Source: DATKAS01 sp963773315 (lineage in GTDB: Bacteria; Actinomycetota; Acidimicrobiia; Acidimicrobiales; DATKAS01). Taken from it: a stretch of DNA of 64,000 nt. The stretch spans positions 62,001-126,000 of the forward strand of contig CAVZAF010000002.1 in the NCBI GenBank assembly GCA_963773315.1, given 5' to 3'. The number at the start of each line of letters is the position of its first letter. The stretch's first letter is position 1. A program made the translations under genes and the position numbers. The notes under the pieces are model-generated. The model did no database searches and was not told the origin of the DNA. It worked only from the letters and a program-made list of their open reading frames with translations. This document shows positions 34,620 through 44,531 of this stretch, in pieces.

Positions 34620-34829
34620 TCAGCCTCGGGTGCGGCGCAGCTCGTCGAAGCGGCCTCTCACCGTCGACGTGACGCCCCTTCGTTCGAGGGCGTCCTCCAT
34701 GCGGTCGAGGAGGTCGTCGTCCCGACCGAACTCGGCGAGGTGCCCGAACGCAAGGTCGACGGCCCGAGCCACGGGACCGGTCAGGCACAGGGTGAGGAGC
34801 TCGGCGCGTTGTCGGTCACGGCGTGACAT
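34620..34829 (-). CDS. Small helical ORF, 69 aa
   Basis: 69 aa from the ATG at 34829 (MSRRDRQRAELLTLCLTGPV...) to a stop 2 bp from the end of the response regulator. The chain is predicted all-helical and charged, with a hydrophobic face (AVDLAFGHLAEF, DLLDRMEDALERRG). No family is recognised. It is divergent from the BTAD regulator gene 67 bp away. Only the compact placement and amino-acid balance support it; a coding prediction is uncertain. Confidence 0.5.
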   Translation of the reverse strand: MSRRDRQRAELLTLCLTGPVARAVDLAFGHLAEFGRDDDLLDRMEDALERRGVTSTVRGRFDELRRTRG

Positions 34830-34882
34830 GCGAGCAGGATCGACGAGCGCGCTGACCGGCCGCTGTCCTTGCGCTGAGTCGG

Positions 34883-34888
34883 TACGGT
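34883..34888 (+). promoter_or_regulatory. Leaderless -10 element (TACGGT, N7, ATG)
   Basis: TACGGT ends 7 nt before the ATG at 34896 of the BTAD regulator; no Shine-Dalgarno is visible. Confidence 0.45.
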
Positions 34889-34895
34889 GAGCGCG

Positions 34896-37800
34896 ATGGA
34901 GGTTCGCCTCCTCGGTGCGTTGGAAGCGTCGGGCGAGGGCGGCAGTCCGCTGTCGGTGCAGGGTGCGAAGACGCGCGCCCTCCTGGCGATGCTGGCCCTC
35001 GGCGGCGGACGGGTGGTGCCGACCGATCAGCTCATCGAGGCGCTGTGGCAGGACGATCCGCCGGCAGGGGTGGCGAACTCGTTGCAGCGCCTCGTATCCA
35101 AGCTTCGCAAGAGCCTTGGTTCCGGCGATCTGGTGGTGATGCGACCGCCCGGCTACGCGCTGGCGGTCGATGCCGACGACGTGGACGTGCACCGACTGGA
35201 GCGGCTCATCATCGAGGCGCGGGCATCAGTCGAGCGCGGAGATCTGGACGAGGCGCTCAGGATGTTCGCGGAGGCCGAGTCGCTGTGGCGCGGTGCACCG
35301 TTGGCGGACTTCACGTACGAGGAGTTCGCGCAGCCTCACATCGCTCGTTTGCAGGAAGTGCGGCGTCTCCCTCCTCGAAGAGCGAGTCGAGGTGGAGCTC
35401 GCGCTCGCCCATCACCAACGGCTCGTCGGCGAGCTCGAGGTGCTCGTCGCCGACCATCCGCTCCGCGAGCGACTGCGCGGCCCAGCTCATGTTGGCCCTC
35501 TACCGCGCCGGACGGCAGGCCGATGCGCTGCGCATGTTCCAGGAGGGCCGCGACCGTGCTCGCCGAGGAGCTCGGCCTCGACCCCGGTCCCGAGCTCCGG
35601 CGGCTCGAAGCCGCGATCCTCATCCAAGACCCGACGCTCGGACGCGCCCGCAGCGGTTGCATCAGCGAGGGCGGATGAACGGCAGCGCAAGCGATCCAAC
35701 CTGCGGCCCGCGCTGACTTCGCTTGTCGGCCGCGAGGACGAGCTCGTCGAGCTCGAGAGCCTCCGGGCCGCGCACCGATTGGTCACGCTCGTCGGTCCCG
35801 GTGGTGCCGGCAAGACTCGTCTTGCCACCGAGGCCGCGCGCCTCGACGCGGATGTCAGCGACGTCGTGATGGTCGAGCTCGCCGCGGTGGGCAACGCCGA
35901 CGCGGTGCCCGCGGCGATCGCGGCTGCGTTCGAGCTGCGAGATCCCGACGTCGACTCACTGGAACGGGTGCGAGAGCTGGTCGGCGACCGAGATCTGCTC
36001 TTGGTCGTCGACAACTGCGAGCACCTCGTGGCCGCGGCCGCCGACGCGGTCGCCTCGCTGCTCGAGGGGTGCGAGGCGCTGCGCATCTTGGCAACGAGCC
36101 GCGAGGCGTTGCGTGTGCCCGGCGAGGTCGTGTGGGTCGTGCCGCCGCTTCGCACTGACGACGGCGTGACGTTGTTCGTCGAGCGAGCCGCCGCGGCGAC
36201 CACCGGCTTCGAGGCCGATGACGCGCCGGCTCGAGGTCATCCGCGACATCTGCGTGCGTCTCGACGGACTCCCCCTCGCGATCGAGCTGGCGGCGGCCCG
36301 CACCTCGGCGTTCACGGTCTCGCAGATCGCCGAACGTCTCGACGACCGGTTCCGGTTGCTGTCGGGCGGCGCCCGCACGGCGATGGCACGCCAACAGACG
36401 CTCCGGGCCGTCGTCGACTGGAGCTACGACCTCTTGTTCGAGGACGAGCGCCGTGTGTTCGAGCGGCTCTCGGTCTTCCCGGGAGGTTGCACGATCGACG
36501 CCGCTGAAGCGGTCTGTGCCATCGACGGTCTCGACCCGACGGACGTCGTCGACTCCGTCACCGGGCTGGTCGACAAGTCCCTGCTGGTCGTCGATCGGTC
36601 CGGTCCCGAGGCCCGCGCTATCACATGCTCCAGACGCTCCGACAGTACGGCCGTGAGCGCCTCGTGGAGCGCGGCGACGCGGACGACGCGTTCGCACGCA
36701 TGGCGGCACATCTCGCAATGATCTGCGCCCGGGGCCGCGAGGCGTGGCGGGGAATCCGCCAGCGCGAGTGGTTCCTGACAATCGACGCCGAACACGACAA
36801 CATCAGCGTCGCCTTCGAGTGGGCGCTTGGGTGCCGGTGACAAGGAGCTGGCCGTGGGCATAGCAGCAGATCTCGCGTACGACCGGTGGATCGCGGGTGG
36901 GGTCGCCGAGGGGCTCCGCTGGCTCGACGAGGCGTTCGCCCTGCCCGGCGATCTCGAACCGTTCACTGGAGGGCTGGGCCCGGTTCTGGCGCGCCTTCGT
37001 CGCCTTCGTCAACGGCAACCGTGACCGCAACGACGAGCAGTTCGACGAGGCGATCGCGCTCCTCCGGGCGCACGCGGACCCGGTGTTCGCCGGCTACGCG
37101 CTCTCCTTCTACTCACAGCTCGTCGACGCGACCGGCCGTCGGCCGAAGGCCATCGATCTCAACCACGAGATGCTCGACACGCTCGCCGCCACCACTGACT
37201 CTTGGGCAGGACCAGCGATCGAGTGGGCGACCGCGGCGCTCGCGATCCAAGAGCATGACGACTTCGTCGCTTTCGAGGCTGGCCTCCGGGAGGCGACGGA
37301 GCGCTTCAGGTCGATCGGCGACCAGTTCATGACTGCGGTGTGCGTCGATCTGGGGGCCGAGCTCGCGGAGTCCCGCGGCGATCTCGACGCAGCGATCGTC
37401 GCCCTCGATGAGGCGCTCGACATCGTCGGCGGGGTGGCGAATGAAGTCCTTCGAGTCCGGGCTGCTCGCTCGGCGCGCTCGGGCTGCTGTCCAACGTCGC
37501 GACGACGACGCCGAGCTGGTCGTGGCCCGTGCCCTTGTCCGCTCCGAGGATCTCGTGTTCCGGCCGGGACGCGCGATCGCGCTCAACGCGCTCGCGAACC
37601 TCCGTCGACGCGAGGGCCGGCTCGCCGAAGCCGAGGAGGCGGCCGTCGAGGCGCTCGGGCTCTACAGCGACGCACCGGCGTGGTTCTCGAGCTCGTTCTC
37701 ACGCGCGGCGACTCCCTTCGACATCCCCGTTGGCGCGGCTTCGGCGCTCTCGGTCCTCGGCTTCGTCGCCGAAGCCCGAGGGGACGTCGACGAGGCGATC

Positions 37801-38098
37801 GAGCGGCACCGAGGCCGCGTACCGCGAGGTCGCCGCCTTCCCGCACCCCAGAACGATGGCGGTCGGCCTCGAGGGCCTCGCGGCGGCCGCGGTGCTGTCG
37901 GGTGACCTCGAGCAGGCCGCACGGCTGCTCGGCTGCAGCGACCATCTCCGCACCACGTTCGGTGCAGCGGCAACCCCCGCCGAGCAGGAGGACATCCGGC
38001 GCAGCGAGCAGGCCGCGATGGCTGGCCTCGGGGCGCAGGCCTACGACGCCGCGAGGCGTGCCGGGGCGACGATGCCTCCTGACGACCTGGTGACCTGA
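34896..38098 (+). CDS. BTAD/SARP-type regulator with NB-ARC-like ATPase and TPR-like region (frameshifted)
   Basis: A regulator of about 1,065 aa from the ATG at 34896, broken by about ten frame changes, the main ones near 35362, 35480, 36225, 36617, 36833, 36975, 37475 and 37815. Order: an OmpR-like winged helix (MEVRLLGALEASGEGGSP...LIEALWQDDPPAGVANSLQRLVSKLRKSLG), a BTAD domain (VHRLERLIIEARASVERGDLDEALRMFAEAESLWRG... ADALRMFQEG... ELGLDPGPELRRLEAAIL), a P-loop ATPase (LVGPGGAGKTRLATEAARL, LLVVDNCEHL), then TPR-like helical repeats to DDLVT. AfsR/SARP-type ATPases of this kind activate secondary-metabolite or stress genes; no biosynthetic cluster lies next to it. A later copy of the C-terminus is not present. 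Confidence 0.8.
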
Positions 38099-38120
38099 CC
38101 GAGATCAGCGCCGGGTCAGG
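38094..38120 (+). terminator. Hairpin at the end of the BTAD gene
   Basis: CCTGACC (38094-38100, containing the TGA stop) and GGTCAGG (38114-38120) form a 7-bp stem with a 13-nt loop. There is no T-run, so termination is only a possibility. Confidence 0.35.
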
Positions 38121-38183
38121 AGGCGGTCAGCGCTCTCCCGCATCTTCGTGGAAGCAGCAAGACACCCACGAAGGAGACCTGAA

Positions 38184-38937
38184 ATGGCCACGAACACCCG
38201 CCCCACCAAGGTTCCGATGGACCGCAACCGCAAGATCGCTCTCGCCGCGGGTGCGCTCTACATCGCCACCTTCGTCACCTCGATCCCTGCCCTCGGGCTC
38301 TACCACACCGCACTGCACGACCCGAGCTTCCTCACCGGCACCGGCAGCACCGGGTCGGTGGCGCTGGGCGCATGGCTCGAGATGCTCTGCGCGTCACCGG
38401 CATCGGCACCGCCGTCGTGCTCTACCCGATCGTCAAGCGAGCGAGCAGCGGCCGCGCCGTGGGCTTCGTGGCCAGCCGCACGCTCGAGGCGGCGATGATC
38501 TTCGTCGGCATCCTCAGCGTCTTGTCGATCGTGACGCTGCGCTCAGGATGTCGCCGCTGGCACCGACGCCGCCACGCTCACCGGCAGCTGGCACTCCCTC
38601 GTCGCCGTGCACGACTGGACGTTCCTCATGGGTCCCGGGTTCATGCCGGCCCTGAACGCCATGTTCCTCGCGACGCGTGCTGTACCGCACGAGGCTCGTG
38701 CCTCGCATCATCCCGACGGTCGGTCTGATCGGCGCACCGCTTCTGTTCCTCTCCTGCACCGTCACGATGTTCGGTGGTTGGGAGCAGCTCTCCCGTCCGG
38801 CCGCCGCCCTGACCTTCCCCATCGCAGCGTGGGAGTTCTCGCTCGGCATGTGGATGCTGGTGAAGGGCTTCAACGCCTCGCCGGTGCTCGAAGCCCGCGA
38901 CGAGGATTTCAGCGACTACGTCCCGGCTGCCGCCTGA
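38184..38937 (+). CDS. DUF4386-like membrane protein (frameshifted)
   Basis: About 250 aa from the ATG at 38184 (AAGGAGA at 38171-38177) to the stop at 38937; the length of the span is not a multiple of three. Frame changes fall near 38387, 38545 and 38680. Reassembled, it is an integral membrane protein of the DUF4386 type: NRKIALAAGALYIATFVTSIPALGLYHTAL, GTAVVLYPIVKRASSGRAVGFVASRTLEAAMIFVGILSVLS, HDWTFLMGPGFMPALNAMFLA, RTRLVPRIIPTVGLIGAPLLFLS, and a C-terminal WEFSLGMWMLVKGFN. The function is unknown. DUF4386 proteins are often encoded beside regulators, as here behind the BTAD gene. Confidence 0.75.
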
Positions 38938-38960
38938 CTCGCCATCTCAGCGATCGCTGC

Positions 38961-38994
38961 CAGTGCCGCCGGCCTTTCGGGGTCGGCGGCACTG
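38961..38994. terminator. Strong 11-bp hairpin between a CDS and tRNA-Leu
   Basis: CAGTGCCGCCG (38961-38971) pairs perfectly with CGGCGGCACTG (38984-38994) around a 12-nt loop. It separates the DUF4386-like gene from the convergent tRNA-Leu and probably terminates transcription from both sides. A separate 12-bp palindrome, CAGCGATCGCTG, lies just before it at 38948-38959. Confidence 0.6.
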
Positions 38995-39027
38995 CCGCGC
39001 GTTGATGCACCGCCGAGTGGTGGTTGG

Positions 39028-39113
39028 TGGTGGGCGAGGGGGGACTTGAACCCCCACGTCCTTGCGGACACTGGCACCTGAAGCCAGCGCGTCTGCCATT
39101 CCGCCACTCGCCC
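39028..39113 (-). tRNA. tRNA-Leu (anticodon CAG), CCA encoded
   Basis: Minus-strand class II tRNA: acceptor GGGCGAG/CTCGCCC, anticodon stem CTGGC/GCCAG with loop TTCAGGT (anticodon CAG), a long variable arm with stem TGTCC-GCAA-GGACG, T-arm GGGGG-TTCAAGT-CCCCC, discriminator A, and encoded CCA at 39030-39028. The long variable arm and anticodon identify leucine. Confidence 0.96.
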
Positions 39114-39170
39114 GAGTGAGCGGATGAAACGCTACCAATTGCCTGCCGCGGGGCCCGATTCGGGCTTCGG

Positions 39171-39176
39171 TAGCCT
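39171..39176 (+). promoter_or_regulatory. Putative leaderless -10 for the fhaA cluster (TAGCCT, N8, ATG)
   Basis: TAGCCT ends 8 nt before the ATG of fhaA at 39185. No Shine-Dalgarno lies in the short gap. Confidence 0.4.
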
Positions 39177-39184
39177 CGCCCGGG

Positions 39185-39844
39185 ATGGGGATCAACGCTT
39201 TCGAGCGACGCCTGGAGCGTATGGTCGACGGCGTGTTCGCCCGGGCCTTCCGCTCGTCGCTGCGTCCGATCGAGATCGGTCGCAAGCTCGTGCGCGAGAT
39301 CGACGACCATCGCTCGGTCGACGTGAAGGGCCGCGTCATCGTCCCCAACTTCTTCACGATCAGCCTCAGCAAGACCGACCTCGAGAACTTCAGCGAGATC
39401 CACGAAGCCCTCGTGCACGAGCTGTGTGATGCGGCCCGCGAATACGCCCGCGACGAGGGCTACACGTTCATGGGGCCGGTCGGCGTCGACCTCGTCGAGG
39501 GCGACGGCCTGAAGACCGGCCGGTTCAGGGTCGAGGGGAAGATGGTCGAGGCGGCCACGATCGCCGGAGCAGGCAGCATCGTGCTCCCGACCGGCGACCG
39601 CATCGTGCTCGGGGAGGAGACGCTCACGATCGGGCGGTTGCCGAGCTGCGACATCCCCGTTCCCGACCCGAACGTGAGCCGCAAGCACGCCGAGATCCGT
39701 CCGTCCGGCGACGGCTACATCGTCATCGACCTCGGTTCGACGAACGGCACCCGCGTGAACGGCGCGACGGTGGGCGAGCGCCGCCTCGGCGACGGTGACG
39801 TCATCGCGGTGGGCACGACCCGTCTGCGGTTCGAGGCTTCGTAG
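39185..39844 (+). CDS. fhaA: DUF3662/FHA-domain protein FhaA
   Basis: 219 aa. N-terminal DUF3662 domain (GINAFERRLERMVDGVFARAFRSSLRPIEIGRKLVREID, to about residue 115), then a C-terminal forkhead-associated domain (IVLGEETLTIGRLPSCDIPVPDPNVSRKHAEIRPSGDGYIVIDLGSTNGTRVNG) with the GR, SRKHA and LGSTNGT phosphothreonine-recognition residues. In actinobacteria FhaA binds phosphorylated partners of the PknB pathway, including the lipid-II flippase MviN, and controls peptidoglycan synthesis. The mid-section is short compared with mycobacterial FhaA. It is the first gene of the growth cluster. Confidence 0.93.
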   Translation: MGINAFERRLERMVDGVFARAFRSSLRPIEIGRKLVREIDDHRSVDVKGRVIVPNFFTISLSKTDLENFSEIHEALVHELCDAAREYARDEGYTFMGPVGVDLVEGDGLKTGRFRVEGKMVEAATIAGAGSIVLPTGDRIVLGEETLTIGRLPSCDIPVPDPNVSRKHAEIRPSGDGYIVIDLGSTNGTRVNGATVGERRLGDGDVIAVGTTRLRFEAS

Positions 39845-39856
39845 GTCGCGTCCGTC

Positions 39857-40330
39857 ATGTCAGAGAACATGCTTGCGCTGCTGCGGATCTGCCTCTTGGC
39901 CCTGCTCTACCTGTTCTTCTTCCGCGTGGTGCGCGCCGCGTGGGCCGAGATCCGCGGGCCCCGGCCCGCGCGGCCGAAGGCGGCGACGTCCGACCCGACC
40001 GGGCCGCGGCGCACCGTGGCATTCAGTCCGGTGACGGTGGCCACCGGTACGCTCACGGTCATCGAACCGCCGGAACAGCGGGGCCGAAGCTTCGATCTCA
40101 CCGAGGAGCTCACCGTGGGGCGTGCGCCCGGCTGCCAAGTGCTTTTGGAAGGCGACACCTTCGTCTCGCAGCTCCACGCGCGGGTGTTCACCCGCGAAGG
40201 GGCGCTCTACGTCGAAGATCTCGGCTCGACCAACGGAACCCTCGTCAACCGAAGGAAGATCAAGGCTGCCGTGCCCCTTCATCAAGGTGACACCCTCCAA
40301 GTCGGGCGCACGATCCTGGAAGTCGGATGA
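39857..40330 (+). CDS. fhaB: FHA-domain protein FhaB (FipA-type)
   Basis: 157 aa. One N-terminal membrane helix (LALLRICLLALLYLFFFRVVRAAWAEI, residues 4-30) and a C-terminal FHA domain (FDLTEELTVGRAPGCQVLLEGDTFVSQLHARVFTREGALYVEDLGSTNGTLVNRRKI) with VGR, SQLHAR and LGSTNGT. FhaB/FipA homologues bind FtsZ and FtsQ and link Ser/Thr phosphorylation to division. It is a 12-bp gap after fhaA, and its stop overlaps the ATG of the PP2C gene (ATGA), so expression is coupled. Confidence 0.93.
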   Translation: MSENMLALLRICLLALLYLFFFRVVRAAWAEIRGPRPARPKAATSDPTGPRRTVAFSPVTVATGTLTVIEPPEQRGRSFDLTEELTVGRAPGCQVLLEGDTFVSQLHARVFTREGALYVEDLGSTNGTLVNRRKIKAAVPLHQGDTLQVGRTILEVG

Positions 40331-41695
40331 GCGACGACCGGACGAACGAAGACCAGAACGAAGACGCGAACGGATCTGAGTTCTCGACCCGGTTGCGGTG
40401 GGGCGCCGCAACCGATGCCGGTCGCGTCCGCAGCGCCAACGAGGACAGCTGGCTCGTCGACTTCCCGCTCTTCGCGGTGGCCGATGGCATGGGCGGCCAC
40501 GCCGCCGGCGAGGTCGCGTCGAGGGTCGCGCTCGACACGCTGCGCACCTCGGTCACCGATCACTCGCTCGAGTCGCTCGTCGCGGCCGTGAAGGTTGCGA
40601 ACTCGCGGGTCTTCGAGATGTCGCGCACCGACAACTCGATGCGGGGCATGGGCACGACGCTGTCCGCGGTGGCGCTCGTCATGATCGAGAGCCACGAGCG
40701 CCTCGCGGTCGTGAACGTCGGTGACTCGCGGGTCTACGTGCTGCAAGACGGCACGCTCATCCAGGTGTCCGAAGACCACAGCCTCGTCGAGAGCATGGTG
40801 CGGCAGGGCACGCTCACGCACGAGCAGGCGAAGGTGCATCCGCAGCGCAACATCCTCACGCCGCGCGCTCGGCATCGATGGCGACGTCGGCGTCGACTCG
40901 TGGGAGGTCGCACCGTTCTCCGGCGACCGCTACCTGCTCTGCAGCGACGGCCTCTTCAACGAGGTCTCCGACGAAAGCATCGCCCGCGTGCTGCTCGACA
41001 CCGACGACCCCGATGAGGCCGCCGGCATCCTCATCACGATGGCGAACGACGGCGGTGGCCGCGACAACATCACCGTCGTCATCGTCGACGTTCTCGAGGG
41101 CCTCGATCCCTCCGAGGCGATGCCCGTCGACGAGGTCGTTGGCCTCGAGGCCTTCGACCCGAACGCCACCGCGGCGATCACCCCCGTCGGCGACTGGCTC
41201 GATGAGACCTCACCCGAGCCATCCGAGCACGACCTGCCGCCTCCACTGCCGCCTCCGTTCCACACCGACGCCGAGCTCGACGACACGAACGACGAGCGCG
41301 AGCTCGTCGGAGCGTCGCGTGCGAGCCGCATCTTCACGTGGCGCACCGGGCTCTTCGCGCTGTCGCTCATCACCGTCGTCGGCATCGCGGTCGTCGGGGT
41401 CGTGTGGTACGCACGTGGCACCTACTTCGTCGGCTTCGATCGCAACACGGTGACGCTGTACAAGGGCCAACCCGGCGGCGTGCTCTGGTTCCACCCCACA
41501 GTCGTGAAGCACTACGACCTCCAGCGCGACGACGTGCCGGAGGGAAAGCTGAACGTGCTCGACGACGGCAAGCCCCGTTCCTCCGAGGCTGACGCCGACG
41601 CCTACGTGGAAGCGATGAAGGACGAGGCGGCGAGCCTCGGAGGCGGACCGGTGACGACAGTCGTGGGGGTTCCCGGGGCTACCGTCACGCCCTGA
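40327..41695 (+). CDS. pstP: PP2C-type protein phosphatase PstP (frameshifted)
   Basis: About 456 aa, interrupted by one frame change near 40861 (an extra C after AACATCCTCACG). The N-terminal part carries the PP2C motifs RWGAATDAGRVRSANED, FAVADGMGGHAAGE and VVNVGDSRVYVLQDG with Asp metal ligands; the second part continues RALGIDGDVGVDSWEV, YLLCSDGLFNEV and GGGRDNITVVIVDV, completing the metal sites. A Pro-rich linker, one membrane helix (TGLFALSLITVVGIAVVGVVWYA) and an extracellular tail follow, as in mycobacterial PstP. It dephosphorylates PknB and its substrates. Conserved flanks on both sides make an assembly error far more likely than gene loss. ATG overlaps the fhaB stop. Confidence 0.9.
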
Positions 41696-43041
41696 TGCAC
41701 CGGCGCCGCACCGAGCTGGCGCTCCTCGTCTTCGCGGCGCTGATCATCTCCGGGCTCTACGCCCTCAGCGCGCTCGGCAAGACCGCCTCGCTCCCCGCGA
41801 ACATCGGGCCTTTCCTAGTGCAGGTGCTCGTGCTGTTCCTCATCGCCCACGTCGCGACGAGACGTCTCGCTCCGGGTGCCGACGGCACGCTGCTGCCGCT
41901 CGCCGTGCTCCTCAACGGGATCGGCTATGTGTTCATCGCGCGCCTCAACGAGCATCTCGCCGCGCTGCAGGCGAACTGGACCGCGGTGGGCATCGGCGCG
42001 TACGTGCTCACGCTCGTCGTCGTGCGTCGCGTGCGCGACCTGCAACGGCTCGAGTGGACGTTCGGGCTGATCGGTCTGCTGTTGCTCCTCATGCCGCTCT
42101 TCCCCGGGGTCGGGCGCGACATCAACGGCGCCAAGATCTGGGTGAGCTTCGGTCCGATCAACTTTCAGCCCGGCGAGTTCGCGAAGATCGCGCTGGCCCT
42201 GTTCTTCGCCGCGTACCTCGTCGACCGGCGCGAGCTGCTCGCGATGACGACGTGGAGGGTCGGGCCCTTTCACCTTCCCGAGCCGCGCTACCTCGGGCCT
42301 GTCGTCGTGGCGTGGGGCTTCTCTCTCGTGATCATGGTCGCCGAACGCGACCTGGGCTCGTCTCTGCTCTTCTTCGCGCTGTTCGTCGTGATGCTCTGGG
42401 TTGCGACCGAGCGGTCGCTGTATCTCGGGCTCGGCGCGGTGCTGTTCACCCTCGGTTCGTATCTCTCATGGACGCAGTTCGCACATGTGCGCGACCGCGT
42501 CGCGATCTGGCGCAACCCGTGGGCCGACCCGAACGGCAAGGGGTTCCAGATCGTCCAGGCGATCTTCGCCTTCGCGTGGGGAGGCATCACCGGAGCGGGT
42601 CTCGGCCTCGGTGATCCGACGCGCATCCCCGCGGTCGAGTCCGACTTCATCTTCGCTGCGATCGGCGAGGAGCTCGGCCTGCTCGGCGGCGCGGCCATCC
42701 TCGCCGCGTACGTCCTCATGGTCGGCGTCGGGCTGCGCATCGCGCGCGTCACCGAGCGACCGTTCGAGAAGCTTCTCGCGACCGGCCTCACGACGATCAT
42801 CGGCGTGCAGGCGTTCATCATCATCGGCGGCGTCACGAGGGTCGTGCCGCTCACGGGCGTCACCTTGCCGTTCATCTCCTACGGGGGATCGTCGCTCGTC
42901 GCGAACTACATGCTCATCGCCCTGCTCATGCGGATCAGCCACGAGCACGCGCAGCGATCCGGCGAGGTGAAGCCCCGGCGCAAGCGCCCGAAGTCGAAGG
43001 CGACGCCTGCCGAGCCTTCGCCGGAGGCGGTGCCGGCATGA
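41695..43041 (+). CDS. rodA: FtsW/RodA/SpoVE family peptidoglycan polymerase RodA
   Basis: 448 aa. The ATG at 41695 overlaps the previous stop (TGATG). Polytopic SEDS glycosyltransferase with 10-11 membrane segments. Family motifs: GVGRDINGAKIWVSFGPINFQPGEFAKIALALFFAAYL, VAERDLGSSLLFFALFV, FAHVRDRVAIWRNPW, and the C-terminal FISYGGSSLVANYMLIALLMRISHEHA. It polymerises glycan strands of peptidoglycan together with the class B PBP encoded next. A basic Lys/Arg-rich tail ends the protein. The location in the FhaA-PknB cluster identifies RodA rather than the divisome FtsW. Confidence 0.94.
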   Translation: MHRRRTELALLVFAALIISGLYALSALGKTASLPANIGPFLVQVLVLFLIAHVATRRLAPGADGTLLPLAVLLNGIGYVFIARLNEHLAALQANWTAVGIGAYVLTLVVVRRVRDLQRLEWTFGLIGLLLLLMPLFPGVGRDINGAKIWVSFGPINFQPGEFAKIALALFFAAYLVDRRELLAMTTWRVGPFHLPEPRYLGPVVVAWGFSLVIMVAERDLGSSLLFFALFVVMLWVATERSLYLGLGAVLFTLGSYLSWTQFAHVRDRVAIWRNPWADPNGKGFQIVQAIFAFAWGGITGAGLGLGDPTRIPAVESDFIFAAIGEELGLLGGAAILAAYVLMVGVGLRIARVTERPFEKLLATGLTTIIGVQAFIIIGGVTRVVPLTGVTLPFISYGGSSLVANYMLIALLMRISHEHAQRSGEVKPRRKRPKSKATPAEPSPEAVPA

Positions 43042-44520
43042 ACAAGCAGATCCGCCGGCTCGGCGTCGGCCTCCTTGCGTGCTACGTGGTGCTCTTCGTG
43101 CAGCTGAACGTGCTGCAGGTGGTGCGCGCCAACTCATACAACGCCAACCCACTGAACACGCGTCAGGTCGTGCGCGACTTCAGCCGGCCGCGCGGCGTGA
43201 TCCAGACCGCCGATGGCGTCATCCTCGCCCAGTCGGTGCCGTCGAACGACCGGTACAACTTCCAGCGCGTCTATCCCACGAAGGATCTCTTCGCGGACGT
43301 CACGGGGTACTTCGCGTTCACGTTCGGCAGCGACGGGGTGGAGCGCACGTACAACGACGTGCTCGCGGGCCGCACCGATCAGCAGCGCGTCATCAGCTGG
43401 AACAGCTTCTTCGAGGACCAGATCACGACCGCCGACGTGACGCTGAGCCTTCGCGCCGACGCGCAGACGGTCGCCGCAGCAACAGCTCGGCGACCGTCAA
43501 GGCTCCGTCGTCGCGCTCGATCCGCGTGACGGGGCGATCCTCGCCATGTGGAGCTTCCCGTCGTACGACCCGAACCTTCTCGCGACGCACGACTTCAAGG
43601 CCGCCGATGCCGCGCGGAAGGCGTTGCTCGCGGAGCCGGGGAAGCCACTCGTGCCCGCGACCTATCGAGAGCGTTACTTCCCCGGCTCGACGTTCAAGGT
43701 CGTGACCTCGTCCGCCGGGCTGCAGAGCGGTCAGGTGACACCGACGAGCCCCGTGTACCCGCAGGCCGAGAGCTACACGCCGCCGCTGACGACGAACCCG
43801 ATCGAGAACTTCGGAGGTGAGGTCTGCGGCGGCACGCTGTTCGAGATCTTGGCGGTGTCGTGCAACAGCGCCTTCGCCCAGATGGGCGTCGACCTCGGGC
43901 CCGAGGTGATGGTCGGGCAAGCGCAAGCAGAGGGCTTCAACTCGAAGCCACCGATCGACCTCCCGGCACCCGCGGCCTCGTTCTTCCCGCCCGTCGCGTT
44001 CTTCGACCACAACACGCCGGCGCTCGCGCAGTCGGCCATCGGTCAGAACGACGTCCAGGCGTCGGCTCTGCAGATGGCGCTCGTTGCGGCGGGCGTCGCG
44101 AACGGTGGCGTGGTCGAGCAGCCTCACGTGATGCAGGAGGTGCGCAACAGCGACGGCAAGGTCGTCGATCAGGGCGCGGCCCGGTTCTGGACGCAGCCTC
44201 TCTCCGAAGCGAACGCGGCGATCATGCGCGACGCGATGGTCAACGTCGTCGAGCACGGCACGGCGACGCGGATGAAGATCCCCGGCATCCTCGTCGCGGG
44301 CAAGACCGGCACGGCGCAGCTCGGCTCTGCTCCGCCCCGATCGCACGCCTGGATCATCGGCTTCGCGCCGGCCGACAACCCCCGCGTCGCGGTCGCGGTG
44401 GTGGTGCTCAACCAGAGCGGCGCCAACGAGTCGACCGGCGGTCGCGTCGCCGCGCCAATCGCAAAGGCCGTGATGCAGACGATCCTGGCTGCACCCGATC
44501 GACTTTCTACCGGTCGGTAG
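43038..44520 (+). CDS. pbpA: Class B penicillin-binding protein PbpA (frameshifted)
   Basis: About 493 aa, with a frame change near 43482 (CGCCGCAGCAACAG). The first part (MNKQIRRLGVGLLACYVVLFVQLNVLQV) is the membrane anchor and N-terminal dimerisation domain; the second continues QLGDRQGSVVALDPRDGAILAM into the transpeptidase domain. The catalytic motifs are present: SxxK as PGSTFKVVTS, SxN as AVSCNSAF and KTG as VAGKTGTAQ. It crosslinks peptidoglycan with RodA during growth. The ATG overlaps the rodA stop. The stop at 44518-44520 lies within a putative -10 of pknB. Confidence 0.9.
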
Positions 44521-44523
44521 GCT
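44518..44523 (+). promoter_or_regulatory. Putative -10 for pknB (TAGGCT, N8, ATG)
   Basis: TAGGCT overlaps the TAG stop of pbpA and ends 8 nt before the ATG of pknB at 44532, suggesting an internal promoter giving a leaderless or near-leaderless pknB transcript. A CTACCG/CGGTAG inverted repeat at 44507-44520 overlaps it. Confidence 0.35.
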
Positions 44524-44531
44524 GCCTCGAC

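Noticed and set aside
40850..43500. Programmed ribosomal frameshifting in the PP2C and pbpA genes.
   Set aside because: No slippery heptamer, no downstream pseudoknot was evident, and frame changes occur in many unrelated genes.
43860..44531. Upstream extension of the pknB frame through pbpA.
   Set aside because: The sequence before MSQSDATVLNQRYEL is low-quality shadow of pbpA; the kinase family starts at the ATG at 44532.
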